Source of the DNA: Casuarina equisetifolia | Lineage: Eukaryota; Streptophyta; Magnoliopsida; Fagales; Casuarinaceae | Length of the DNA stretch: 64,000 bases | Assembly: GCA_028551475.1 (NCBI GenBank) | Contig: CM052356.1 | Coordinates: forward strand, 19,123,884 to 19,187,883 | Direction of reading: 5' to 3' | Shown here: positions 12,149 through 25,066 of the stretch, piece by piece | Position numbering within the stretch: position 1 is the first letter of the stretch | Layout of the letters: the number at the start of each line of letters is the position of its first letter | Translations under genes and position numbers: made by a program | Notes under the pieces: generated by a model | Seen by the model: the letters and a program-made list of their open reading frames with translations, nothing else | Told to the model about the DNA's origin: nothing | Database searches by the model: none

Positions 12149-14651
12149 TGGATTTCAGAGAAACTTACACTCTTTGCACTAGATTAGGTATGCTCATTAC
12201 AGTAGCTAAAATACCTGTCCAGCAGGAAGAAACTTCAGTTACATATAGCCAAATCTATTACCATATAGTATCAACGCAGTCATAAATGGTACAGGGTGCC
12301 CTATGGTAGTAAAGGTGCTAAATAAAATATATCCTTATCTCCATATCTTGCAAACTGTATCACAAATAACCATAATCCCAATAAAAGACAACAGCTTTCT
12401 GTTAACAAGTATGCTGACTTAGACAAGCAAATGAAAGAACTTTTTGAAGTTCTTCCCACAAAAAGTCCAGTGCACATACGGTAAGACATGATAGGTAAAT
12501 GATGTCTGATTTTTTCCCCCAAGAAGTTCACGAGAAACAAATTAGATTCGCCAACTTTGGACAAAGTAACTTCTACGCATCTATAACTTGGAGAACACTG
12601 AGACTGAAAAAGGGAGTGGGGTGGGGTGGGGGGGTGTTAGTGCTCAGTAGATTAATAATAGCAAATGCATAGGCAACAAAAACATGGAAAGTGATAAAAC
12701 AATAAATTAGTAACTTCATTTGCACATGAATTAAACTTGTGTCAACGTTTCAGTTTTCGACATGAGTGAAACTCGTGCCAACAACACTAACTAAAATAAG
12801 GGTAAAGCTACGAAAGTACAATTTCAGCTCTTGGTAAACATGAAATTTTGCACACAAGTAAATCCAAAAATTAAATAAAAATACTACGGGAGCTCGGCTA
12901 GGGGTTATGTTTAATTGCATAACATTTTATAAGACTTCGACAATTAATTTCTCTAAAATTCCAGAATTCAGCATTTACTGTGGACAATCCTATATGAACT
13001 TGAGGCTGAGGCAAAATTCAGTTCCCAATCCAAGGCTATGTACAGAAACCATAGAGTGGAACTGGTATTGAGACGTCCGATTTCAAAATTCCCAATGCCT
13101 CGTAGCCAAACACGAGATCGAGAATTTCTATACACGCTCATCCGGAGAGCGTATGAATACGGTAATGTATAAAATCAACTAATCGACTCTTCGTCCATGG
13201 AAACATAGGTCCAGACAAAATTAAAGCAATCGATATGCCCCCAATATCCATGACCTGATAAAACGATCGAAATCAAAACGATGCCATTGACGCGCAGATC
13301 TACAGTTTAGGTGAAAAAAAAAAACTCTTGAGATGCAGATCTCGCAGCATCCAGACAATATAATAAATAAAAAATTACCAAAATAAAAACAAAAAGTAAC
13401 ACAAAGCTTTATAGACTTACCCGAGACTAACGCTCAGTGAAGCAGAGAAGAGCAGGGAATAGATCGTGAAAGACGAGTTTCACCGAAGCGACGGAAAGAT
13501 AAAGAGTCGTTTAAGGCTAAAAGCGGAATTGCGTTTCCGAGGAGTCGCGCCAAAGTTGTTTGGCGGGAAGGAGAGCATGCGCTCAAATAAAATACCACTT
13601 GCGGGAAATGTTTCAGCAGAAGCGAGTCTATAATATTCCATTGTGCCGCTCAACACGATATAGCTACCATGCGGTTGGCGCCGGTTCTCACGAGTGCGGC
13701 GTCGTCTAATCGTTTGGTCAACCTTTAAGGTTACGCTCAAGTGTATGCTTCAAGCATGTGTCGACTAGAATTGAAAAACAGTATCACGTGACTAAACAAG
13801 TGTAGATCGTTTTTGAACTGTAAGACATTGTTTCTAGGAAAAAATTACATCAAACAAATTTTAACCTATTATTTCTTTTTTACTTAAAATTAATTATTAA
13901 GTGAAATTTGCATCATTTAATAAAAATCAAGGTTACAAGTCCTAGGAAAGTATCATATATATAAATATATATGAAACATAAATTAATTAAAAAATTAGAG
14001 AAATTAATTTAAACAATAATTTAACTTACAATTTCTTATGAATTTGTTAAAAATAGTCAAACCCTTTTCTTACCTATAATTAATAACTAAGCGATGCAAT
14101 ATGTGTTTTTATTTTTATATATACAACTTAAACATATTCTCGAAATATACATTACTTAACAAATCAACATTGTGGTATCCATATTCATCACAAAAATTAT
14201 CATTTTTTTTTTTTAGAGCCAAACCTATTTGAATTATAGAATAGTCAAACACGTAAGAAGAATGTAATAAATATGTAGGTTCTAAATATATATATAAATA
14301 AAATCAAGGAAAATCCTCTCCGTTTTTAGTCGGGCTAAAGGAGAAAGAAGTTGGGGAATCACGAAAGAACGTATTCCAAAAAAATATGTAAATAAAAGAG
14401 GTCAATGGCTTTTTAATTTAAATTATTATATTTAAAGTAAAATGGATTCAAACATTTATTAATTTACGGAAAAAACGAAGAGATAAACATTGTATGTGCA
14501 CGTTCGCTCCAAACAAACGGACGACAATATCATCTGAACTGGAAATTCAAAAAGGCAAAATAAGCCCCCGACCTACCCACCGCTTACAAAGCGTAAAATA
14601 AATTAGCGCCTCTCGACATCTCCGCTTGTGCCTCTCGCTGTCTCTACCAAG
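12149..14651. other. Leader intron and divergent promoter region
   Basis: The left part reads as the 5' leader of the leftward 806-residue gene. A consensus donor CTCGG|GTAAGTC (exon base at 13421) suggests a non-coding first exon above 13421 and an intron of about 1.25 kb ending just before the ATG at 12148. A G-rich run sits in that intron at 12612-12634. From about 13750 to 14600 the DNA is AT-rich and should contain the OEP24 promoter. No other gene is supported. Confidence 0.5.
12612..12634 (+). other. G-rich tract with G-quadruplex pattern
   Basis: Four G runs (3, 4, 4 and 7 G) are separated by short loops, within the putative leader intron of the leftward gene. The transcript itself would be C-rich here. 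Confidence 0.4.
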
Positions 14652-17600
14652 ATGAAGGCATCTTTGAAGGGAAGGTACGAAACGGAGAAGAGCAACGTCC
14701 CCGCCGCCGCCGCTTCTTTTGCCTTTAACGCCGGTGATGTCAAGTTGCGAGCTTCCCTGACTGATGCCACTTTCGTCAACGGCCCCAGCTTAAATGGCTT
14801 GGCTTTGGCCGTCGAGAAACCCGGCTCCTTCATCGTTGACTACAATGTTCCTAAGAAGGTACTTCCTATGTTCTTACTTGCTCTTATCAGTTGTTGCTGT
14901 TTCCGACTCAAGATTTAGTTTTTAATTTTTATTTCGTTCTTGTCTTTTAGTTACCAGTGAGTTAGGGATTATTCCTAGGAAATTGAAAGAGAATCCGAAT
15001 CAAATAACAGGTTTGAGGTGGATATAGTAGTTGTAAGGTTCCAAGTTTACTTTTAATTTCCTTCGATTTCTCAGTTACCAATCGGAGTTGTAGGTTTCTA
15101 ATGTTAAACGTATGTGTGTAAGACCAGACTTGTTATAATCCTTCTCAATATTGCGCTGTGTGGGGCAGGATTTTCGGTTTCAGTTCATGAACACAGTTAG
15201 GGTTGCTGAGAAACCATTGAATCTGACATACATTCACAACTGCGGAGACAACAGGACCCTTTTGGACGGAACTCTGGTGGTTGATTCTGCTAACAAGGTG
15301 TCAGTGAATCACGCGCTTGGATCCAAAAATTTCAAGCTGAAGTACTCTTATGTGCACGGAGGGGCAACTACGTTTGAACCGAGCTATGATTGGGCAAAGA
15401 ATTCGTGGGACTTTGCTGTGGCGCGGAAGGTTTTTGACGATGATGTGTTGAGGGCTTCCTACCAGACATCGAGCCAAGTGTTGGGACTGGAGTGGTCAAG
15501 GAGCTCAAAGCACAATGGCTGTTTCAAGGTATGCAGAAATTCTTGTGTTGTGGGTGTTTTCTGAAACCTACTTCCCGTATTTGTGCTGAGAATAGGATGT
15601 TTAAATTAGCATGTCTATTAATGGTGTGTCCAGATTTCAATTTCTATCCAGTGTTTTAAATATAAAATTGGACAGTAGGGGGTTACATTTACCCTTTAAT
15701 ATTGATAGTGCTAATATTAGCTAGCCTTAAACGGTGGCATACGAGCAATTATATTTAGAAATTATTATTATCACGAAATCTTGATTTGGTGGTGAGGTAT
15801 CAAAGTTTTACACACCAGCCCAAACACATGTTTGCACACACTCAGAACGCATGTGTCAGGTTCATTCAACTTACAGCTGTTTTAACTTTTTGTCTAAAAT
15901 TTTTCATCAGTTGCTAAAAATGAAGTATGCATCCTCTACATGCTTGTTGAGTATATCGAATTTCTCTTCAATTGTCTTTTAGCTGCCACCAAAACTCATG
16001 TATTTATTATATTTTTGGAAGAGCACAAAGCTATTATTTATTTCTGACGCTGGTAATTGAGATAGATAGTGATCTTGTACATCTTAGTAGGTTTGGGAAA
16101 TAATGGACATATGAAGATCATTTATCTAATGGTGGGTTCCCTAATGCGGTGTTATGTGGGCAAAAGTTCCTCAATCTACAGTTTTAACCTGACTAATGTA
16201 TTGTAGATTAGTATGTGGAAAAATGTAAAATTTTAGTAGAAAAAGAGGTAATAAATTTACGTCATTATTGTGTTTTCTAGAAATGTAAGTTATTTCAATA
16301 GAAACATGCTTTAAATAACGCATTGTTTTAAAATTAAATAATTGGGCTAGATCATTCTAGCTAGATCAGTTCTAATGTTTCAATTGCATGCCCTTCCCTA
16401 ATGAACAGATTCAAAAAGTTATTCTATGAAAGTACTGATCAAAGCTTAATAAGATTTATATGGGTAACGTTTTTACTCTATATTTTCTGGGCCTTATTGG
16501 TATTTAGTAATCAAATAGTCCATATAAACCCTCTTAGTGGGTCGTATGGACTGGATTTGAGACAGCATAGTCTTGGTGTCTTGGTTTTTATATCATTCGA
16601 GGTCAGCAGGACATGGAATGCAATAAATAAACATTTATTTTTCCTTGTCATATTGCTATTGCATTGAGGAATCATGTCTGAAAACTTTGATATATTTGTT
16701 TATCTTGGTGGTTCTGCTGGTCTGGTTGCTGGAAATATTTTTTAAGGGCATGATGTCGAAAATTCTTCTTGTCTTATGATTTTTCAATCTCAAAAAAACA
16801 AAACAGTTCCAGTCCCAACTAAAATGTACAAAATCAATTGAAAAAAGCAAGGTTGACTGTATTCAGTGGTAACATTTGGAATACTAAAAGCCCTAATCTT
16901 TAACCTGCCCTATCAAAATTTAAACATAATCTAACGTTTAAAGCTTTCTCTTTTTGAACACAGTGGAGAACTTTAATTGCGATATGTTTTTTTTTTCCCT
17001 CTCAAATCATGCATCTACGTTGTTTAATCGTTATTTTCATGCTTAAGAAGATGAGACTAGCCTATGATACCCAGAGACACTCCCATTGATCTTGTATAGG
17101 ATCTTGTCTTAAGAACCTTGGTCATGGGTAGTTTCTGGAGTGATTGGTTAAAGTAAAGAAGGTAGCAGTGGTAGTTGGGATTGTGGCCATACCAATGGTT
17201 TTGGTGCTGGTGTTGCTGTTTGAGTGAATGTAGTGGTGATGGTGCCGTAGCTACAAGTTACATTTCTATAACAGCGTTGGCATTTTTAAGGTCAACAAGC
17301 TAATAGTTCAGTGATTGGATAATAGCCACCCCACACCTAGGTCTTGAGTTTGACGTTCCGTACCCTAGACTCCCCTTTACTTAATGACCTTTGCACTGTA
17401 GGCATGGGAGGCTCGAGTAAAATGGCTGTGATTAAGTGAAAGAGACTGTCAAAATGATATGATTTTTGTATGTAGTATTGGTAGTTTGAAGTTGAAAATT
17501 CTTATCATATAAATGTCCTTTTCTTGTTATAATCTTCTCTTTTTCGTAATTTTGGATATTAAAGATTTGTGCTTAACTTTCAACCGTCTGATTTCTAGAC

Positions 17601-17851
17601 GAGTGTTTTTGATTTATAGAGCTTATTGTATTGGGTTAGGTATATGCACTTAACCTTTAACTTTAGGTGAGAATGAAAGAGATGTTCAGATTGCTAATTG
17701 ACAATTGGTTAGTTTTGCACTTTTTTGTGAATGACAATGTTTTCTAACTTTGCTCCTTTGTTTCTCTCAGATCTTGGCATCCGTCAATTTGGCAGAGGAA
17801 AACAGGGCGCCGAAAGTAATTGCTGAGAGTACATGGAATCTGGATATCTGA
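14652..17851 (+). CDS. OEP24: Outer envelope pore protein 24 (plastid beta-barrel channel)
   Basis: Exons are 14652-14858, 15169-15528 and 17771-17851, all phase 0; 215 residues, close to the usual length for OEP24. It begins [10 protein letters not shown] and has [60 protein letters not shown] and [20 protein letters not shown]. It ends at STWNLDI. OEP24 forms a slightly cation-selective, high-conductance pore in the outer membrane of plastids that passes sugars, phosphates and amino acids. Alternating polar and hydrophobic residues fit transmembrane beta strands, and there is no cleavable transit peptide, as expected. The second intron is 2.2 kb. An in-frame GTG-initiated extension upstream was ignored because the family starts at MKASLKG. 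Confidence 0.93.
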
Positions 17852-19113
17852 TTGTATTACGACATCATACATTCTTCTGTTAGCTGTTGAAACTTCCTAA
17901 GACCAGAGATACAGCTACCTATTGGCTGCAACCAACTTTGAGCTTTTTCCTTATTGCTCGTGAACACTGTATATTTTTTATAAGTGAGCTGATGTCCCTC
18001 TAAAGCCAGCTCAGTGGCAGTGATGATTAAACTGCAAATTTCTCCTTTTAAATACGAACTTCTGGCTTCTATTGTCTTGGGGAAAAGTCCTTCCTCTTGC
18101 AGTGCATTTTCTCTGTTCGGATGGCCAATCGACGGTTGAAAGGTTACATGCTTAATCGAGGACCTGATTGAATGTGTTTGGGTTTGGATCACTCGGCCTT
18201 GTCTCTTGACTAGGGCAGGAAATATGAAAGACGAGCCCAATGAAATTTTTGTGATTCAAACATGTCGTTACGACGACCATTGGAATTATAAGCATGATAT
18301 AGAACCACGCTTACCACAGTTTTATTTGTGGGAGAAATAATTTCTTGTGCTCAACTCGCTGTGTGACAATCGTATGATGATTTTCTGTATTGATCCTCGC
18401 ATTTTCATCTCTGCTATTGCGGCCAGGTGCTGTAATCTCTATAAACTCGACCCTGGTTCGTGTTCCAATGACAGTCGAAATGAAAAGATTGTGACGAAAG
18501 CTTGTCGAAGTGACCATATGTACTATGCATTCGATGTCGGATCACTCAACCCACCCAAATAATCGAGTTATTTATTTATTTTGAAAAAATAACATATCAA
18601 CTCCTTTTATCTTGTCACATTTATTACAAATGAATAATTATATTCGTCACGTACTCAATCCTAGTCCATGTCTTATTAACAATCAACAATAAGCCCATTT
18701 AAGAAATATTTGTGACGAAACAACTTCTTACACCGATTATTTGAATTATAAGCATGATGTTAAATCATGCTTTTGAGCGAGTTACACAATCTTGTTTTTT
18801 AACTATAACGGCGAGTAGTTTAGTCACTATATACTCTATCCCGGCCCACTTTCTAACTTAATAAACAGGCGCAACGACCCGACCCGAACCTCCAAACAAG
18901 CCGGTAAATTTGGCGGTTCGATGCCAATCCAAAGCTATATCATCGCGCCGTTCAACAAAAAGTTCAAAACTTTTGCCGCCTAAACCATTTCATTTGAGGT
19001 AGACAAGGATTCTAGTAATTGGATCATATCGATTTTCACTTTCTCAGTCGCTGGAACAAATCCAAAGCACTCGTTCTTCGTGGATTTGGGCGCGATTGTC
19101 ATAGCCACCAGGG
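17852..19113. other. Intergenic region with diverged direct repeats
   Basis: This lies between OEP24 and the Claspin-like gene. A 16-base block around GAATTATAAGCATGAT occurs at about 18283 and again at about 18743, in each case followed by AT-rich DNA with a second copy of CATG or CACG-type inverted bases. Related TGTGACGAAA words occur at about 18490 and 18710. These look like old copies of a small repeat. No coding exon is supported. Confidence 0.35.
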
Positions 19114-22100
19114 ATGGAGAGCGACGACGATCTTGCGCTACTCTCGCCCACGGAGGAGTCCTCTCCCGCAGTCCCTGAAAGAAAGCTGAAGCGCTTGAAG
19201 AAAGCAGTTAAGGTTTCCGGCGATGCTTCCCTCAGTCCGGTTTTGGCTCCGGTGGATTTTGCCAAATCCGATTCTCTGGAGGACTTTGACAAACAGAGTG
19301 GCCCGGATTCCCCGGGATTGAACGAGGAGTTGTCGTATAAGGAAGTATCGAAGGGTTTTGAGGATGGAGATGAATTAGATTCTGATGGTTTCGACAGTTT
19401 GGGTGGGGAAGAAGAGAATTCATGGGCCAAGAGGTCCTTGGAGTTTGGTTCTGAGGATGATGAATATGAAGTAAAAAGCGACGATCTGACGGGTGAAACG
19501 GAGGAGGGGATCGGGGATTTGAGGATGGAGGAGACAGAGAATAAGCAACGTAGCTCGGTTGAGATTGTTGAGAATAGAGAAAACAAGAAGAGGGAGAAGA
19601 TCGAGAGCGAAGAGAATGTTGAACTCAAAGACACTACGACCACCGAAGGCATGACTCAGAAGGTAATTTAGTCTCTATGTACTCTACCAATGGGTCGCTG
19701 CTTCTTCTTTCTAATTCATAGCTGGTACTATTTATAGGAAAGGAGGGGTCATCTTACGCAACTCCGAGCCGAGTCTCAGAGACTTTTGCGAGGTATGATT
19801 TATACCAATAGCTAGATTCCAAAATCCTAATTTTATTGAGCTCGTTTGGGCAATATAATTGATGTCCTAAACTAGTTTTGGACTGCATCTTCCTGGTCCT
19901 CAGAATCTAGAGGCGTGTCATTTAGACCGTTACCACCGGTTCAAAAGCCAATATCTTCAGTTTTGGAGAAGATTCGTAAAAGAAAACTCGAGATTTCAAA
20001 AAAGTGAGTGGTTTTTACTTTAGATTGTTACCTTTCCGTGGATTTAGCGTTGCTATCATTCTTATTATCCGTATAGGATAATTTATTTTATGCACTCTTT
20101 GCGGGTTGCAGATATTTTGCAATGAAAAGTACGGCTTTAGTCGATGAAGAAGACGAAGACGAAGACGAGGGTGATGATTTTGCCACAGAGGTTATAATGA
20201 ATTGCGGTACAGGTGACTCTATTGGTGATGAGAGGGGAGACAACAGGCTTGTGATACCGATGAGCGTAGAGGCAATTAAAGTTCCTGCCAACATGAAGAC
20301 TACTTCGGGAGAGTCATGTAAGGATGACTCTTCTGAGATTAGAGATCATTCCATCCATGAAAGGGAACTTTCTCAGATGGTGAGTCAAAAGACAATTTTT
20401 CATGGATTGGATTGTCACGAAATTAAGTGGGCAACGCTTCACTAGTTAAAATGATAGGAGTTTGCATGCGTAAATAGTTTCTGAAAATGTCATAGATTTT
20501 TTCTTATCTCAACAAGTACAACATGATAGGAATTTGCAATGCAATATTTGCGAAGAATCACTTAAATATGAACCTTCTCTATTAGTAAATAGATGAAAAT
20601 TTGTTGCAAGTTTGTAAATGATGGATTTCTGTGTTACTAGTGACCAATATAAAGTTTGATACCATCTTCGTGAGAAAGCAAGTAATGCCTACTTCTTGTC
20701 TGAAGCTCAATGGGAATCAGACGGTGGAAATAAACTGCATGTTTATAATGGCACACCATTATGGTTCACTTTCAAATGTCCAAATGTTCAATCTAAAATA
20801 GGCCATTTGTTATTTTAATTACCATCAATATCAGTTTAAGAAGTTAGGATTTCCTTACTATTCTTAGAATTTCAGTTTGCTTGGGCTCAAGATATAAAGA
20901 AAAGAAAGTTGAGTGTCCGCGTTGTAGTTTTAAAAAAGAAGAAAAGAGCCAAACCATTAAGCAAGATGAAAAAAATTAAGAAAAAGGTTGCTTGGAACTG
21001 AGAAAAGGGGACTCATTGCCAAATTTGTACCCCCGCTAGTCGGGAAAAAGACATAGTTGAGTCTTGTTATCAGTCTACAAATTCGTGAGATGGGTACTTT
21101 GCATCATGTGGAAACGACTTGCCATATGATGTACTACCTTTACTTTGCAGGATGCAGATGACAAGTCCAGGCAAGCATTTCAAATTCCTGTGGATGATAC
21201 GCAGGTACTTTTCTTTTTTGATGTTCTTGTCTTCTTTTTGCATGGCATCATTCTTTGTTATGAATTGTACAAGAGGAAAAAAATGACTTTCTATTTATGT
21301 TGTAGGAGCTGTTATGTGATTCCATAAAAAGTGACTCCAAGGATGAGCTCCCCGTTGAGAGACCCAGCAGTCCCCTGGAGGAAGTTCTGGCCCCGTCCAT
21401 ACTTGCAATGAATTTAAAGCTTGATTCTGCTCCACTTGATGAGTAGGTGTTTGAAGTTTCTTCTCTGTTTGCAGTGTCATGGAGTAGTCTCATTAACTTT
21501 TCTGATTTGATTAGTGATTCATTTGTTATGCCTGATTGCCCCTTTGCTAGAATATCGTTTAGAGAAGCTAATGTTTTATTCTGTTTTTGTATCTATCTGG
21601 ATATTCATGGTCTCAATCTTCACTACAATGGAATTTTTTCTTTTGTGTTTTGACTTATACTTTCCATACTTATGTTGGCTCTTAAATTTAAGACAAAAGA
21701 CATAACATATTAACTTCAAATTATCTTCACCTTCATTGTATTGTAGAATGTAAAATTTGACTACTTTTTCACTTTTGCAGTTCTTTTGATGAAGAGGACA
21801 ATGATAACGAGAACACTGATCCTCAGCCACATGGATTGACCGAATTGCCATCATCTCCTGATGGTGATCCGGTTAAAGCTTTTGTTGATGATGAAGCTGA
21901 GGAAGAAGACGACAGTGACAATGACCTGTTTCGCTTCCAAGATAATGAGGAAGAGGACGAAAATGAAGATCATGAGGACCTTAATGATATGATAGCAACT
22001 GAATATAAAGAAAAGCCAATTGATAATGAAAAGCGTAATGAACTCCATCAGAAGTGGCTTGAGCAACAGGACGCAGCTGGAACAGAAAGTCTTTTGCAGA

Positions 22101-23834
22101 AATTGAAATGTGGTTCAAAATTGAAAGACACAGCTTTGGTTGAAGATGAAGTAGATGAGGAAGGTGATGAAGACACAAAAGATTTTGATGACGAAGCTAC
22201 AGAAGATTTAACCCCAACTAATGTTGCACTTATGAATTTAAGAAAAGTGAGGCAAATGATTCCTCAAATGTTTACAGACAAGGATGATCCATATTTATCT
22301 TCTGATGATGAGGAGACAGCGAAAAGGTTGTCTAGGCAGTGTCCGTTTGAGAAATCGGTGAGTTTGTAGCTGCCTCCAGTTTCCTGAGATGTGGTTTACT
22401 TTCTGCCACTTTGTTGGAAAATTCAAACAAACAAATTTAACATGGTAGCTGTCCGCAGTTTTATACCATACTTATGGTATTTTTCCTGGATTTTGAGTAA
22501 TTGAAAGTGTTAGCTGAAGGTTTTGATGTGAAACAGGAGGAGCGAGCCACACTATTGTCACCTGCAGACGATGAGAGTTCCAGAGAAGTTTTTGGTCTTA
22601 TAAAGAAGTTGAACATTATCCCCGACACTAAGAGAGTCAAAACACCTTGTAAGGTTTCTGTGTATTTTACTCAGTTCGTTGGAGTTTAGGGATATGCCGC
22701 ATATGCCACCAGGCGTCTGAATTTTTTTTGTCGTGCTTTTCTTTTTCTTTCTTTTTTTGCAGCCCTTTTTGATACGTCATTCCCTGGAGGAAAGAGGAGC
22801 ATATTGTCCAAGGTAAACTAGTTTGCAACTGTGATGTTGAATGCAATTGAAGAAAATTAAAACTCAGTTGAAATATCAAATAACACAATCTTGTGTTAGA
22901 TCTCACACCCATGGATGCCAGCCAATCCAGATATTGCCTTATTTCCATTCGCTTTCACTTGAAATAATTCTTGAACATCTTTTGTAGACGGCATCCAATC
23001 CTAAATGTAACAGTTTCCTTTTAATCTTACACGACTGATGGCAGATCTGTATCTCGAACAAAGTGAGTTAACTGTGACTTTGATGTTGTTAAATTTTGCA
23101 GTCTTCCTTCCTTGGTCGGGGGTCAACTCATTCTCTACCCTCATCCAAGCACGCATCAAGCAAAGTTCGTTCTTTTATCTTTGGTCGGGATGACAGCAAT
23201 AGCTGTAGTGAAGTGTCAGTGTCAGTGTCAGAGGATTCTTCAGATACAGTAAGCTCCAAGGGAAAACAAAAAGGCTGAATTTTATCCAATATTTCCTGTT
23301 ATCTTCAGATTATATCTATAAAAGATGCACTAGAATTTTCAGTTAATATTTCTCACTGAAGTGATCAAGAATAGTTGAGGGGCGTTCTAATTTTTGCGGT
23401 GGTCGCAATTGATTGATTAACAGCTGAATTATATCTCTTGATAGCATCACTATGCAATTATTGTTTGCTATCACAGCATTCATTCCAGTTGCTTTATTTT
23501 GTTGGCATTCTATCTCTTGATTCCGGAATACTTAAATATGTCATTCTTTTTACCAATGCTAATTTGATTTTCAACCAACATGCAGATTCAGAGAGAAAAT
23601 CGGCCAAATAGGCCTGCTTCAGCCAAGTTCAGTAACTCACAAGCGAAAGCTAGTGCCCAGAACACACAATCAGTGGCTGCAATGAAGTCAAGTACTTCAT
23701 TGTTCGAGATTTTAAGGCAATCTTCCCTGAAATCTGAGCATCACACACGAGATAATATGACTCTGGAAGCTGAATCTGTATTTGCCGCATTCAAATTGGC
23801 AAAGAAGCCGATGAAGACAGAGGGAAAAGCCTAA
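19114..23834 (+). CDS. Claspin/Mrc1-like replication checkpoint mediator
   Basis: Eleven exons (19114-19662, 19738-19792, 19904-20003, 20112-20379, 21151-21204, 21306-21442, 21781-22357, 22537-22648, 22763-22812, 23102-23248, 23586-23834) join in one frame to 765 residues. The protein is very acidic. Claspin/Mrc1-like marks are LTQLRAESQRLLRE (about residues 190-202) followed by a VQKPISSVLEKIRKRKLE block. A long acidic region leads to LNDMIATEYKEKPIDNEKRN and LHQKWLEQQDAAGTESLL, like the MRC1-type domain. A C-terminal segment has SSFLGRGSTHSLPS and SFIFGRDDSN. In yeast and animals these proteins travel with the replication fork (Tof1-Csm3/Timeless-Tipin) and pass stress signals from Mec1/ATR to Rad53/Chk1. 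The plant role is inferred. An acidic nuclear protein of another kind is the alternative. Confidence 0.72.
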
Positions 23835-25066
23835 TGTATACAAAAGATGATTCTATCATTGTTTCACCCTAACCCATGTCCATATTATTTCAGAACTGTC
23901 GGTCACTGTATTTGATGTTGATTTGGGTTATCGGACTGGACTTAGATGTTCCTATATATGATCTTTGCTTGACAGCTAGATTGAAATATGTTGTAAGCCT
24001 GGGAATGTCCATGCTATTTTTTTATAAAATTTTGTTAATATAGTATAATAAAGCTCAAATTAAAATATCTTTTATTGTTTTTCTCTTTGCAAGCCAGTTT
24101 AAAGAAAATGTTATGCCCTTGAATTATAAGTCACAATAAAATTTTATTTTCTTGAATTTTGAGTTATGATACTATTTCCTTTTTAAAACTAATTTGTAAA
24201 AAGAAATAATCTTTTCATGTATAAATTATTCTACATGAGATTGTGAGCAAAACCAATGTGGCAGATTTTAATATATTTTATTTCTTGATCATGAAAATGT
24301 TTGAATGTGCTTTGCGTCTTCATTGTGTTTCCAAGTAATGGTGATATCATGACGAAAAACATGAAATGCAGTGTTCTAAAGAAATCAAAATTGTCAATTC
24401 CGTGACTTGATACTTATCTAATGTATGACTTTATTATCCAATGAATTAGGCACTTTTGTTTCCTTTATCCAGTCAGAAAATGGACTAAGCAGTATCTTAT
24501 CTCGGATTTGAGTTCAAAACGTTGAAAACTGTTGCGTTATTTCCTTTATCTAGTCAGAAAATCGACCAAGCAGCATCTTATCTCGAATTTTAGCTCAAAA
24601 GGTTGAAAACTGTTGCGTTTTGAGATTTTTGAGATTGACAGGGACGAAGACTTCCCCTCCCGACCGAACCATTCTTGTCAGTCAGTGAAACGAACGAGTG
24701 TGTTCTAACAGAAACCCACGCGTCACGCTATTAAAGGGTCGTAAGTTATCAGAGATAAACATGGCCTGACTAGATCATCTCCATCAGTTTCGCCGGATAT
24801 CCATGGTTGGAAGCTTAAAAGAGCGTGTTTTCGACCGAAAAATCGAAAATCCTTTGCCTAACTCAGACCGTTCAGACCGAGGTCAATACCTGGCACCCCA
24901 GTTTCCTCTCCGAAATCCATAATATTTTAACCACAAATTCCTCAAATCTATCATACGGATTCGGCTAATTTCTTTTACTTCCAGATCCACTCCCAAAAGG
25001 ACCCGCAATTCACGCGTGCACTGCAATGACGAAACACTGAATCTCAACCCCAACAAGCTCTCTCAA
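23835..25066. other. Intergenic region and promoter of membrane-protein gene
   Basis: This holds the 3' end of the Claspin-like gene and the promoter of the gene at 25067. The notable content is an 81 bp tandem duplication (24459-24620). A tiny upstream ORF (25026-25040, ATG to TGA, four codons) lies just before the main ATG. No other gene is seen. Confidence 0.5.
24459..24620. repeat. 81 bp tandem direct duplication
   Basis: Two adjacent 81 bp copies start with TTTCCTTTAT at 24459 and 24540 and end with TTGAAAACTGTTGCGTT. They differ at roughly ten positions. They lie about 450 bp upstream of the start codon at 25067. Confidence 0.85.

Noticed and set aside
17857..18240. 127-codon minus-strand frame just after OEP24
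   Set aside because: It overlaps the probable OEP24 3' untranslated region and encodes nothing recognisable.
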